A stretch of 64,000 nucleotides of DNA, taken from positions 1 through 64,000 of the forward strand of contig CAMAUZ010000036.1 in the NCBI GenBank assembly GCA_945861535.1. Direction: 5' to 3'. Made by a program: the position numbers and the translations under genes. The first letter of the stretch is position 1, and each line of letters opens with the position of its first letter. The notes under the pieces are model-generated. The model was not told where the DNA came from. It did not search any database and saw only the letters and a program-made list of their open reading frames with translations. Below are positions 53,157 to 61,440 of the stretch, one piece after another. This stretch comes from Akkermansia muciniphila (GTDB lineage: Bacteria > Verrucomicrobiota > Verrucomicrobiia > Limisphaerales > BJHT01).

Positions 53157-55631
53157 TCAACGGTTCCTTTGCCGAACCCGCCAACCCCATCCGGACCAGG
53201 CGCCGACGAGCAAGCAGCCTGCCGCCAGGCAGCGCAGGCCCCAGGTGAAGCTGGCCGGGGCATACTCAAAGACCAGCCGGTGCGTTCCCGCCGGGGCGAC
53301 GACCCCGCGCAGCGCGTGGTTGGCGCGATGAATCGCCACGGGCTGGTCATTCAACGTGGCGCGCCAGCCGTCGTTCCATTGATCGGCCAGCACCACCAAG
53401 CCCGGGGTTTCCATGTCCGCGCGCAGTTCCACGCGGCTCGGCACTTCGGCGACGATCTCGGCGCGGCCCGCGCAGTTGGTGCCCAACTCGAGCGGGACTT
53501 CCACCAGGCCCACCTGCCGCGGATCGAAGTTCGGCGCGGCGATGAGTTTTAGCCGCGCGGGCGCGGATGGCTCCACGCGCACGGCCGCCGGCACATACGC
53601 CCGCGGCAGCGCCTTGCGATTCTCCACCACCTTGATCGCGCTGCCCGGTTCCGCCACCAGCGGCTTCAACCCCGGCACATCGTCGCCCCAGCAAATCAGG
53701 TAGCGGACGTTGAAAAGATTGAGCGCCGGGTCCAGTTCCACCCGCCCGTCGCCGGTCAGCTTGCCGTTGGGAACCAGGTCTTGGGTGGTTGGGAAGGGCG
53801 TTTGCCCGACTTGCGAGTTACGCACCAAATCAAGCAGTTCGACCACGCGCCGCGGATCGACGCCATCATAGCCGCGCACCTCGCGGAGTCCCTGGCTGGC
53901 CAGCAGATTGGCCGGCAGACAATTCAGCGGAATGACCCGTCCGGGCGGGAGCCGTTTCAGCGTCTCCAACACCGGGCTGGGGGGATAGAAATCGGCCGGG
54001 CGGTTTTGCGGATTGAAATCCCAGCCAAAGCACAGCAGTTCCGCCAACCAGACGCCGACCAGCGCCGGCGCCCAACGCTGCGGCGTCAACCGTCCGCATC
54101 GCAATGTCCACCAAGCCCAGAAAGTGAGCACCGACAGGGCTGTGCCGCGCACGTAGGCCCACATCAGCGAACTCTCGATGCGCGCCAGTTTGGCGGCATC
54201 CATCGGCCCGTAAGGATCTCTTACGGGGCGGCCCTGTTCGATCTGCTGCCGGAGTGGGGTGATGATCTCCGCCGACGTGGACAAACCATTGACCACACAC
54301 AACAGCGCCAAGCCCGCGCTCGCGCACAGCAGCACCACGAATCCCCGGTGCCAGCGCCATTCCCCCGCCCGCCCCGCCTCCAATCCAAGGGCTACCAGTA
54401 CCGCCACGCCGAAGGTCGCCACGCACACCAGCCGGACGTGCGACAACATCTGCAGCACGGGCAGTTGCAGCAGCGTGGTGAAGCCCGGCAGGTTCAAGTC
54501 CCAGCTCCAGCCCAGCACCACTAGGCCCGCGCACAGCGCGGCCAGCGACCTCCGTCGTTGGTTGCACCACGCCAGCGGGGCCAGCACGAGGCACCCCACC
54601 AGCCCGGCATATCCCGCCACCGGCCCGTCCTCCATGTTGCCGGCACCACTTGAAATGAACCACGAACCGTTCTGCGTGTGGCCGAAAAAATCTGGAATCA
54701 GAAATTGCGGCAGCGCCTGCCAGCCCACCGGGAGGCGCTCGACCGGGCCGTCCGCCCGCGCGCCCAACCGCGCGCCCGTCTGCAGATACTCGAACAGCGG
54801 CAGCAGATAGGGCGACGCCAGCAGCAGCCCCGCCAGCCAGCCCACCGTCGCCGCCCCGAGCGGCAGCGCATGGCCGCGGCCCGGACGCCAGCCACACGCG
54901 TCACCGCAGCACCACAGCGCGTACACGCCCGAGGTCAGCATCAGTTGCGCGGCCACATCCACATGGCCCGTGAGGATCGTCACCGCCGTCACCCCGGCCA
55001 GGGCCGGCACGCCCCATCCCAGCGGCCGCCGCACCGCCGCGTCCGTCGCCAGCAACAACCACGGCAGCCACGACGCCACCCACGACACCGGAAATCCCTG
55101 CCAGACCACGAAATATCCCGTCCACGGCAAACACCACGCCACCGCCGTCGCCGGCCAGTAACTCACTCGCGCCACCCGTCGCAGAAATACGTACGCCCCC
55201 AGCCCAAGGACCAGCGATTTGATCACCTGTATCCAAGCCAGCGCGGCCGGACCCGGGGCCGCGTAGTAAATCAGATTGTAAGGCGAATACTTGCCGAATT
55301 GGGCAAACGGCGTGCCGCCAAACATTCCCGGATGCCACATCGGCAGCCGCCCCGCCCGAAACTCCTCCGCCGCGAACTGCCGGAACGGCTGGTAGCTGGC
55401 CACCAGATCGAACAAGGTGAAGTCGTGGCGGCTAGTTGGTTCAGCGATCGGGTAATTCCGTGGCCCACTGAATAAATCCACGGGCAGCAACACCTTGGAA
55501 CCCACCAGCGACGGCCAGAAAACCAGCAGTTGCGTCAGGAGCAATCCCGCCAGCAGGACGGCGCGACGCAACCGGGGACTGGCTTCGACGGCGCTGAGCG
55601 ACAGGCCCGCCGGGGGGGGAGGTAGGTTCAC
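53157..55631 (-). CDS. YfhO-like multispanning membrane protein
   Basis: An 824-residue membrane protein with a GT-C-like arrangement. Recognisable YfhO-type stretches are LPVDLFSGPRNYPIAEPTSR, SYQPFRQFAAEEFRAGRLPM, WHPGMFGGTPFAQFGKYSPY and, at the C-terminal soluble end, LADQWNDGWRATLNDQPVAI. YfhO proteins are implicated in glycosylating lipoteichoic-acid or lipids in Bacillota; here a surface-glycan role is suggested by the operon. About twelve helices lie between residues 20 and 500. The GTG start at 55631 is my choice, since the frame from 55778 adds a Cys/Arg-rich lead; this is uncertain. It ends 35 bases before the WlbA gene. Confidence 0.78.
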   Translation of the reverse strand: MNLPPPPAGLSLSAVEASPRLRRAVLLAGLLLTQLLVFWPSLVGSKVLLPVDLFSGPRNYPIAEPTSRHDFTLFDLVASYQPFRQFAAEEFRAGRLPMWHPGMFGGTPFAQFGKYSPYNLIYYAAPGPAALAWIQVIKSLVLGLGAYVFLRRVARVSYWPATAVAWCLPWTGYFVVWQGFPVSWVASWLPWLLLATDAAVRRPLGWGVPALAGVTAVTILTGHVDVAAQLMLTSGVYALWCCGDACGWRPGRGHALPLGAATVGWLAGLLLASPYLLPLFEYLQTGARLGARADGPVERLPVGWQALPQFLIPDFFGHTQNGSWFISSGAGNMEDGPVAGYAGLVGCLVLAPLAWCNQRRRSLAALCAGLVVLGWSWDLNLPGFTTLLQLPVLQMLSHVRLVCVATFGVAVLVALGLEAGRAGEWRWHRGFVVLLCASAGLALLCVVNGLSTSAEIITPLRQQIEQGRPVRDPYGPMDAAKLARIESSLMWAYVRGTALSVLTFWAWWTLRCGRLTPQRWAPALVGVWLAELLCFGWDFNPQNRPADFYPPSPVLETLKRLPPGRVIPLNCLPANLLASQGLREVRGYDGVDPRRVVELLDLVRNSQVGQTPFPTTQDLVPNGKLTGDGRVELDPALNLFNVRYLICWGDDVPGLKPLVAEPGSAIKVVENRKALPRAYVPAAVRVEPSAPARLKLIAAPNFDPRQVGLVEVPLELGTNCAGRAEIVAEVPSRVELRADMETPGLVVLADQWNDGWRATLNDQPVAIHRANHALRGVVAPAGTHRLVFEYAPASFTWGLRCLAAGCLLVGAWSGWGWRVRQRNR

Positions 55632-56295
55632 GGCTGAGATTAGTTTCGTAGCCCGTCGATCCAGGCCACAAACGGCCCAACGACGTCGTGCTCCGGGCGG
55701 AGACGGCGCAGTCGCAGGGCGGCAGCCGTTGAAATCGATAGAAACTGCCGCCCCGCACCGTGTCAAGTTATCCGCCAAACTTGGCGCGTCTGACGGCGTC
55801 CCCGGAGCCGAAATGGCGGACTGGATTAGCCGCGCGCCGCCCGCAATTCATCCCGGCGACCGCAGGGGCGAGGAGGCAAGACCTGCGCAAAACCCGCGAA
55901 TACCAAGGCCTGAAATGGATTGTGGGAGCGCTGAAAAACCTCCGCTGCCCAGTGCCGCCACCATTTGCCACCACGCCTTCCCGTTTCGTGACAGTCGTGT
56001 TCTTTCGAGCTTCCCAGTTTCGAATCAGCGCCCGGTGCGAAAGTGCGCGCCCGCCGGCTCTGGACCCCTCCACGGATTGCGTCGGTGCCCCGCCTGTCTG
56101 GACCGCAGCAGCGCGGTGTCCCGCACCGCAGCCCCGGCAAAAAAGTGTTTGCTGCGGCCGCGGATGCGGTACCGTCCCCGCCCTATGCACGGGCAATTCA
56201 CCAGTGAACCTCCAGTCGCGCCGGCCGCCGAAGGCGGCGGGTCGGGTGCGGCGGCGCGACCGTTCGCGGGCCGCGAATTGCCGTCCTGAAGCCGC
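55632..56295. other. Divergent intergenic region
   Basis: Separates the YfhO-like gene (minus) from the small FHA gene (plus). No gene, hairpin or clear promoter was identified; both upstream regions must lie here. Confidence 0.4.
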
Positions 56296-56589
56296 ATGAA
56301 AATCAGCGTTTCCTTCAACGGGGCCGCCTCGGTGGTGATGTTGGACAAACCCGAGTGCGTCGTCGGCCGCCGCAATCCCTACAAGCAGCCGGACCTGGAC
56401 CTCAGCCCCGACGACAAGGTCTCGCGCCGGCACGCGCGCTTGTGGGTGGAAGCTGGCGCGCTCTGGGTGGAAGACCTGGGCAGCCGGCACGGCACGCTGG
56501 TCAACGGGATCAAGCTCAACTACGCGATGCAATTCAAGCCGGACGATTTCATCCAGGTCGGCGAGACGTTGTTGCAGGTGGTGGCGTAG
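56296..56589 (+). CDS. Small single-domain FHA protein
   Basis: A 97-residue protein that is nothing but an FHA domain: VVGRRNPYKQPDLDL, DKVSRRHARLWVEAG, WVEDLGSRHGTLVNG with the phosphothreonine-contacting Arg, Ser-Arg-Arg-His and Arg-His-Gly-Thr/Asn in place. It should read phosphothreonine signals as a free adaptor. No kinase is adjacent. A second, repeat-tailed FHA protein lies at 19716-21230. Its stop is followed by repeat pair C. Confidence 0.85.
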   Translation: MKISVSFNGAASVVMLDKPECVVGRRNPYKQPDLDLSPDDKVSRRHARLWVEAGALWVEDLGSRHGTLVNGIKLNYAMQFKPDDFIQVGETLLQVVA

Positions 56590-56600
56590 CGGCGGGGAGG

Positions 56601-57619
56601 AAGCTCCAAGTTCAAAGCTCAAAGCTCAAGGGAAGCGCCAAGGCCCAAGCCGTAACTATTCAGTCGAGCCATTTCTCTTGGGCCACAGAGACTCGATGAA
56701 CAGGGGGCGGCGGAGCCGCAACTTAAGGAGCGCGGCTGTGTCCGCCGAGGACCAGCCGCAGCAGCCCGGAAACGTCGTGGGCGCCCATAGAAATCAGACG
56801 CTTCCCGTGCGGTCAACCTGCTGCGGCTGGTGCTCCGCGCACACAGCCGCGCTCCGGGAGAAATCCTCGCGACACGCGAGGATTTTGCAGACTTGTAGTT
56901 CAGCGCGGCGGAGCCGCAACCCAAGCGGAGCGCGGCCGTCCCGGCCGCAGCGGCAACACCGTAGCCGGCGCGTTGAAAATTTCTGGCGTTGTCGCAGGGG
57001 CGGAGCTGCTGCGAGCGGCAGCGCCGCAACCCAAGGAGCGCGACCGGTCCCCGGTCGCAGCGCGGGAAGCGGGAGCCGAGCGCGGAATTTTCGGACCGCT
57101 TTCAAGCGCCGCCGTCTTCGGGGGGACACAGCCGAGTTTGGCAGCGGAATTTTGGGCAGGGGAATGGGAAGGTGACGGACTGGGGACGGGGTGAGCGTGG
57201 CAGGAAAAATCCTCGCGGCGCGCATGGATTTTGCAGAGCTGTAGTAAAGGGCGGCAGCGCACCAACCCAAGGAGCGCGGCGTTTACGCCGCTTCACTGTT
57301 CGAACGTCGTCGCGGGTCCGAACATGCCAGCACCTTTCACGCTCAAGCGGCATAAATGCCGCGCGCCGAATTCCTCGCGGCGCGCGAGGCTTTTGCAGGT
57401 TTGCAGTACAGGGCGGCGGAGCCGCAGCCGCAGAGGAGCGCGACCGGTCCCCGGTGTTGCCGCTGCGGCGCTTGGGTTCTCCTCACGTCGGCAGTTTTTC
57501 ATCCCGCCCCCGCCGGTCGCGTTTCGGCCCCGCGTCCAAGACTGCTCCGGCGTACGGGTTGAACCGGCTGGTTCCTTGGCACTTCCCTTGAGCTTTGAGC
57601 TTTATTCTTTGAGCTTCCG
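56601..57619. repeat. Interspersed inverted pair C enclosing about ten smaller repeats
   Basis: Left arm 56601-56650 (AAGCTCCAAGTTCAAAGCTC and following) and right arm 57571-57619 are reverse complements. Within lie several GGAGCGCGGC palindromes, including 57270-57366, which matches the element inside the subtilase gene, and a truncated copy of the 44004 repeat (56682-56701). No gene is supported in this kilobase. Confidence 0.85.
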
Positions 57620-57714
57620 CCCCTCCCCTCACGGCCATCACCGCACTGCACGGGATCGGGGCGGCGCCGGGGCTTTCCCCTTGTTTCGCCGGGTTCTTCT
57701 GGTACCAACCCCGC

Positions 57715-58347
57715 GTGACTGATGTGAAGCAATTGCGGCTGGGAATTCTCGGTTCGGGCAAGGGGTCCAACATGGTGGCCATTGCGGACGCGGTGGCGGC
57801 GGGGACGGTTCCGGCGGTGATCGCGGTGGTGTTGAGCGACGTGGCGGAGGCGGGAATTCTCGAACGCGCGCGCGAGCGGGGCATCCGCGCGGAGTTCATC
57901 GCACCGGGGAAATTCCGCACGAAACTGGATGAGGCGGCGGAGATGGCGTACATCGCGGCGTTGCAGGCGGCGCAGGTCGAAGTGGTGGTGCTGGCGGGGT
58001 TCATGCGGATTTTGAAGGGGGAGTTTCTCCGCGCGTTTGCGAACCGCGTGATCAACATTCATCCCTCGTTGCTGCCGTCGTTTCCCGGCTTGGAGGCGTG
58101 GCGGCAGGCGCTGGATTACGGCGTGAAGGTGACGGGCTGCACGGTGCATTTTGTCGATCAGGGAATCGACACCGGGCCGATCATCGTGCAGCAGACGGTG
58201 CCGGTGCTGGATGACGACACGCCGGTGAGTCTGCACGAGCGGATTCAACAGGCCGAGCGGGTGGCGTATCCGGCCGCGATCGCCGCGCTGGCACGGGGCG
58301 CGGTGACGGTGCGGGGCCGACGGACGACTCTGGGGCAGGGGAGGTAG
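57715..58347 (+). CDS. purN: Phosphoribosylglycinamide formyltransferase (PurN)
   Basis: Transfers a formyl group from 10-formyl-THF to GAR in purine synthesis. The 210-residue enzyme shows [14 protein letters not shown] (phosphate loop), [28 protein letters not shown] (catalytic Asn and His) and [18 protein letters not shown] (catalytic Asp). The GTG at 57715 is used; a second GTG lies three codons later. The methyltransferase gene starts 17 bases after the stop. Confidence 0.95.
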   Translation: MTDVKQLRLGILGSGKGSNMVAIADAVAAGTVPAVIAVVLSDVAEAGILERARERGIRAEFIAPGKFRTKLDEAAEMAYIAALQAAQVEVVVLAGFMRILKGEFLRAFANRVINIHPSLLPSFPGLEAWRQALDYGVKVTGCTVHFVDQGIDTGPIIVQQTVPVLDDDTPVSLHERIQQAERVAYPAAIAALARGAVTVRGRRTTLGQGR

Positions 58348-58364
58348 TTGCGCCTTCGGGGATC

Positions 58365-59201
58365 ATGGCGGACGCAGGTTACATCCACACCTTTGATCCG
58401 GCGGAGCAGGACCGGCTGGTGGCACAGGCGGAATTTCTGGAGCCGTATTTTTTCCCGACGATTGATTTCTCCGCGTGTCGCGACGTGCTGGAGGTGGGCT
58501 GCGGCGTGGGCGCGGAGATGGAGATTTTGTTGCGGCGCTTTCCGGCGCTGCGTGTGACGGGGGTGGATTTTTCCGCGGCGCAACTCGAACGGGCGCGCGG
58601 GTATTTGCACGCGCGGCTGGCGGCGGGGCGTGCGCGCTTGCAGCAAGGGAGCGCGTATGAACTGCCCTTTGCCGACGGGGCCTTCGACGGCGTGTGCATC
58701 ATCTGGGTGCTCGAACATCTGGCCGAGCCGCAACGGGCGCTGGCGGACGCGGCGCGGGTGTTGCGTCCGGGCGGCGTGCTGAGCTGCACCGAGGTTTGCA
58801 ACGCGAGCTGGCACGTCGAGCCGCCGTGCGCGGCGATGGCGGAGTATTGGGCCGCGTTCAACGCCTTGCAGCGCGAGCTGGGCGGCGATCCCGAGGTCGG
58901 CACCAAGCTCGGCGCATTGGCGACGGCGGCGGGTTTGGTGGAGGTGCAGTCATGGCCCGTGCCGGTGCGGTTGGACGGGCGGATGCGCGACCCGGCGACG
59001 CGGCGGAAGTTTCTCGGCTACTGGGAGACGCTTTGGCTCACCGGCGCGGGGCAGTTGCGTGAACGCGGTTGGGTGACGGCGGAGCTGGTGGCGGCATTGC
59101 GCCGCGAGTTTGCAGGCCTGACGGAAAATCCCGCAGCGGTCTTTCACTACGCGGCGTGGCAGATGCGGGCATTTTCCCGCGCCGATGGTTTCCCCTGGTG
59201 A
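58365..59201 (+). CDS. SAM-dependent class-I methyltransferase
   Basis: A 278-residue enzyme. VLEVGCGVGAEMEILLRRFP is motif I, VTGVDFSAAQLERAR motif II, YELPFADGAFDGVCIIWVLE motif post-II/III and VLRPGGVLSCTEV the following strand. The substrate is not evident; the C-terminal half (about 160-278) has no special motif. Because it follows purN closely, expression is probably linked, though no metabolic link is known. Confidence 0.85.
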   Translation: MADAGYIHTFDPAEQDRLVAQAEFLEPYFFPTIDFSACRDVLEVGCGVGAEMEILLRRFPALRVTGVDFSAAQLERARGYLHARLAAGRARLQQGSAYELPFADGAFDGVCIIWVLEHLAEPQRALADAARVLRPGGVLSCTEVCNASWHVEPPCAAMAEYWAAFNALQRELGGDPEVGTKLGALATAAGLVEVQSWPVPVRLDGRMRDPATRRKFLGYWETLWLTGAGQLRERGWVTAELVAALRREFAGLTENPAAVFHYAAWQMRAFSRADGFPW

Positions 59202-59222
59202 GTGCGTGGCCGCCCGGTTCCT

Positions 59223-59532
59223 GTCCCGGAGGGACGCCGGAGGAGATTAGCCGGGGGCAAGTCCGCGTCAGCGGACGCCGCCCCCGGAAACTGTGCCGAA
59301 TGGCTCCGTGCCCCAGCGGGGCATCGAAGAAATGGCCCGGGTTGCTGGGCGCTCACTGGTGGTCTGAGCGTCCCGAGGCGACGGGTGGTGGTGGCGATGC
59401 TTCGGGAGGGGCGATGCCAAAAACTTCTCCGATGCCCCGCTGGGGCATGGCTCGTTTTGCGGCGCTACCGGGGGTCGCGCCCGCTGCCGCGGGCTTGCCC
59501 CCGGCTAATTTCCTGCGGCGTCCCTCCGGGAC
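59223..59532. repeat. Long inverted-repeat element, GTCCCGGAGGGACGCCG type
   Basis: Arms 59223-59261 and 59494-59532 are near-exact reverse complements. An inner pair GCCCCAGCGGGGCATCG (59309-59325) and CGATGCCCCGCTGGGGC (59430-59446) lies within. The rest of 59202-59820 holds GGAGCGCGGC-type repeats. Confidence 0.85.
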
Positions 59533-59820
59533 GAAGAGCCGTGCGTTGGCGACAATTCTCTCGTGGTCGGATGGCGGCCACGGCAGCGGCAATATCCTTG
59601 CGCGCCGCGAGGAATTTTCCCGGAGCGCGGCTGTGTGCGCGGAGCACCAGCCGCAGCAGCTTGGCCGCAGGGGAGGCTTGGGATTTCAACGGGTGCCACC
59701 GACGATTCGGGGCCGCTGCGGCTGGTCCTCGGCGGACACAGCCGCGCTCCGTGGGTTGCGGCTTCGCCGCTCTGCGGCCGTCGCGGCTCGGTGTTTCGTA
59801 GGAGCCGGTTTGAACGCCCT

Positions 59821-59892
59821 GTTTGGAGTTCCGCGTTTACGCGGTTCTGGCGTTGCGCGACCAGCGGGCCGCGTAAACGCGGAACTCCAAAC
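59821..59892. repeat. Palindromic element, GTTTGGAGTTCCG type, copy 2
   Basis: Perfect 24-base arms (59821-59844 and 59869-59892) around a 24-base loop. Related to the copy in the PqiC-like gene (29701-29809). Confidence 0.92.
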
Positions 59893-59959
59893 CCAGTCGC
59901 TCGCGGCTCAAGGGGCTATTCAAACACGCGCGACAGATCGGCACCACAGCAGCGACGCC

Positions 59960-60874
59960 TCAGCATTTCACCCAGTCGAAGAAGCCGAGTTTTTTCAGGT
60001 CTTTGCGCAGCGTCGCGATTTGATCGGCGGTGAGGTTTCCGTTCGGCAGGCGCGCGGGGCCGGCATCGACGCCGAGCATGGTCATCGTGGCTTTGGCGGC
60101 GGCCATGTAGCCGTAGCCGGCGAGGAGCTGGATGAGCTGCACGGAGCGGAATTGTTCCATGCGGGCCGTGACAAAATCGCCGGCGGCGGCGGCTTTCAGC
60201 AGCCGGTTGTAAATCGGCGCGGCGAAGTTGTAGCTGCTGCCGACGGCCCCGGTGCAGCCGAGCGAGACGGCGGCCAGGAGGACTTCGTCGAGGCCCCAGA
60301 GGATGTCGAATTTGCCGCGGTTGGCGTGGCGGCAGAGCTGGTAGGACATGAGGTCGGCGTTGGTGAATTTGAGGCCGACGAGCGTGGGGATGCGTTCCGC
60401 GGCCTGCGCGAGGAAGTCGGGCATCGCGAACTGCACGCCGGTGAAAGTCGGGATGTCGTAGAAATAAAACGGCGTGCGCGGCGCGGCGGCGGCGATGGCA
60501 GCGCAGCAGTCGATGAGCAGGCCGAGCGTGCGGGGTTTGAAATAGCTTGGCGCGAGCGTGGCGATGGCGGCGGCGCCGAGCTGGCCGGCCTGCGCGGCGA
60601 GGGCGGTCGAGTCGGCGACGCAATTCGAGCCGACGTGGACGACGACCTTGAGCGGCGTGCCGGCGGTGACTTCCATCCAGCGCTGGGTGAGCTGGCGGCG
60701 CTCGTCGAAGGTGAGGGAGCTGCTCTCGCCGGTGGTGCCGCCGATGAAGGCGGTGTTCACGCCGGTGCGCTGGAGGTGTGCGGCCTGGCTGGCGACGATG
60801 GCGAGATTGAGCGAACCGTCGGCGTTGAACGGCGTGTGGGTGGCGGCGACGAGGCCGGTGAGTTGGAATTTCAT
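59960..60874 (-). CDS. N-acetylneuraminate lyase-like aldolase (DapA/NanA superfamily)
   Basis: A 304-residue TIM-barrel enzyme. FIGGTTGESSSLTFDER is the pyruvate-binding loop (usually GTTGE), FYFYDIPTFTG carries the catalytic Tyr, and LVGLKFTNADL the Schiff-base Lys. The next stretch GKFDILWGLDEVLLAAVSLG, then CTGAVGSSYNF, matches the eukaryotic-type N-acetylneuraminate lyases more than DapA. It should split sialic acid into ManNAc and pyruvate. No other sialic-acid genes adjoin it. Start ATG 60874 is taken because the family begins with the strand L-T-G-L-V-A-A-T. Confidence 0.8.
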   Translation of the reverse strand: MKFQLTGLVAATHTPFNADGSLNLAIVASQAAHLQRTGVNTAFIGGTTGESSSLTFDERRQLTQRWMEVTAGTPLKVVVHVGSNCVADSTALAAQAGQLGAAAIATLAPSYFKPRTLGLLIDCCAAIAAAAPRTPFYFYDIPTFTGVQFAMPDFLAQAAERIPTLVGLKFTNADLMSYQLCRHANRGKFDILWGLDEVLLAAVSLGCTGAVGSSYNFAAPIYNRLLKAAAAGDFVTARMEQFRSVQLIQLLAGYGYMAAAKATMTMLGVDAGPARLPNGNLTADQIATLRKDLKKLGFFDWVKC

Positions 60875-60982
60875 GCGCGGATTGGTTTGTTGTCGCGCGG
60901 ATAAAAGCGGAGCGGGCGGGAGGGTGCAATCTTCAAGCATGCGGAGGCGGGAGTGGGGAGCTGGGATATTTCACACCCATGT

Positions 60983-61104
60983 TGTAGCGCAGGCTTCCAA
61001 GCCTGCTGTATCGCGGGTTTCCAAACCCGCAACGCGTTCGGCGAGACCGACACGCTGCCGACTTGGAAGTCGGCGACACAGCAGGTTTGGAAACCTGCGC
61101 TACA
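60983..61104. repeat. Palindromic element, TGTAGCGCAGGCTTCCAAGC type
   Basis: Arms 60983-61009 and 61078-61104 are near-exact reverse complements (TGTAGCGCAGG...CCTGCGCTACA). Two further short palindromes lie between (GCGGGTTTCCAAACCCGC and GCCGACTTGGAAGTCGGC). Confidence 0.9.
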
Positions 61105-61202
61105 AGGGAGCGCACGGCGCGTGGCGCATCTCAGTTTCTTGCAACGGACGATGCGTGTTGGCGCAGTCCTGAAGGAATGACCGGGTGCGGCGGCGCCGGT
61201 CC

Positions 61203-61341
61203 TGTGGGGCAGGCATCCCTGCCTGCCGGTTCGGGCGGCATCTTGCCGCCCGTTTCTAACGGCGGACGTGCGGCGCGGCGGAACCGGGAACCCGGGGCAG
61301 GGATGCCCCGTGAACCGGCAGGCAGGGATGCCTGCCCCACA
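61203..61341. repeat. Palindromic element D, copy 3
   Basis: From TGTGGGGCAGGCATCCCTGC to GGCAGGGATGCCTGCCCCAC, with inner hairpins as in copies at 25064 and 47961. It ends 100 bases before the glycosidase-GT2 gene. Confidence 0.9.
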
Positions 61342-61440
61342 TCCGCCGCGCTCCGGTGCGGCGCTCCGCTTGCGTTTCACAGGGATTTGTTTTCCCATCG
61401 CGCGCGTCTCTGGTAAGAACCGCGCATTCAATCTGTCTCC

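Noticed and set aside
18401-60874. Sialidase-like gene and N-acetylneuraminate lyase as one sialic acid pathway
   Set aside because: They lie 40 kb apart with no transporter or NanK/NanE genes nearby, and the sialidase active-site Arg triad could not be confirmed.
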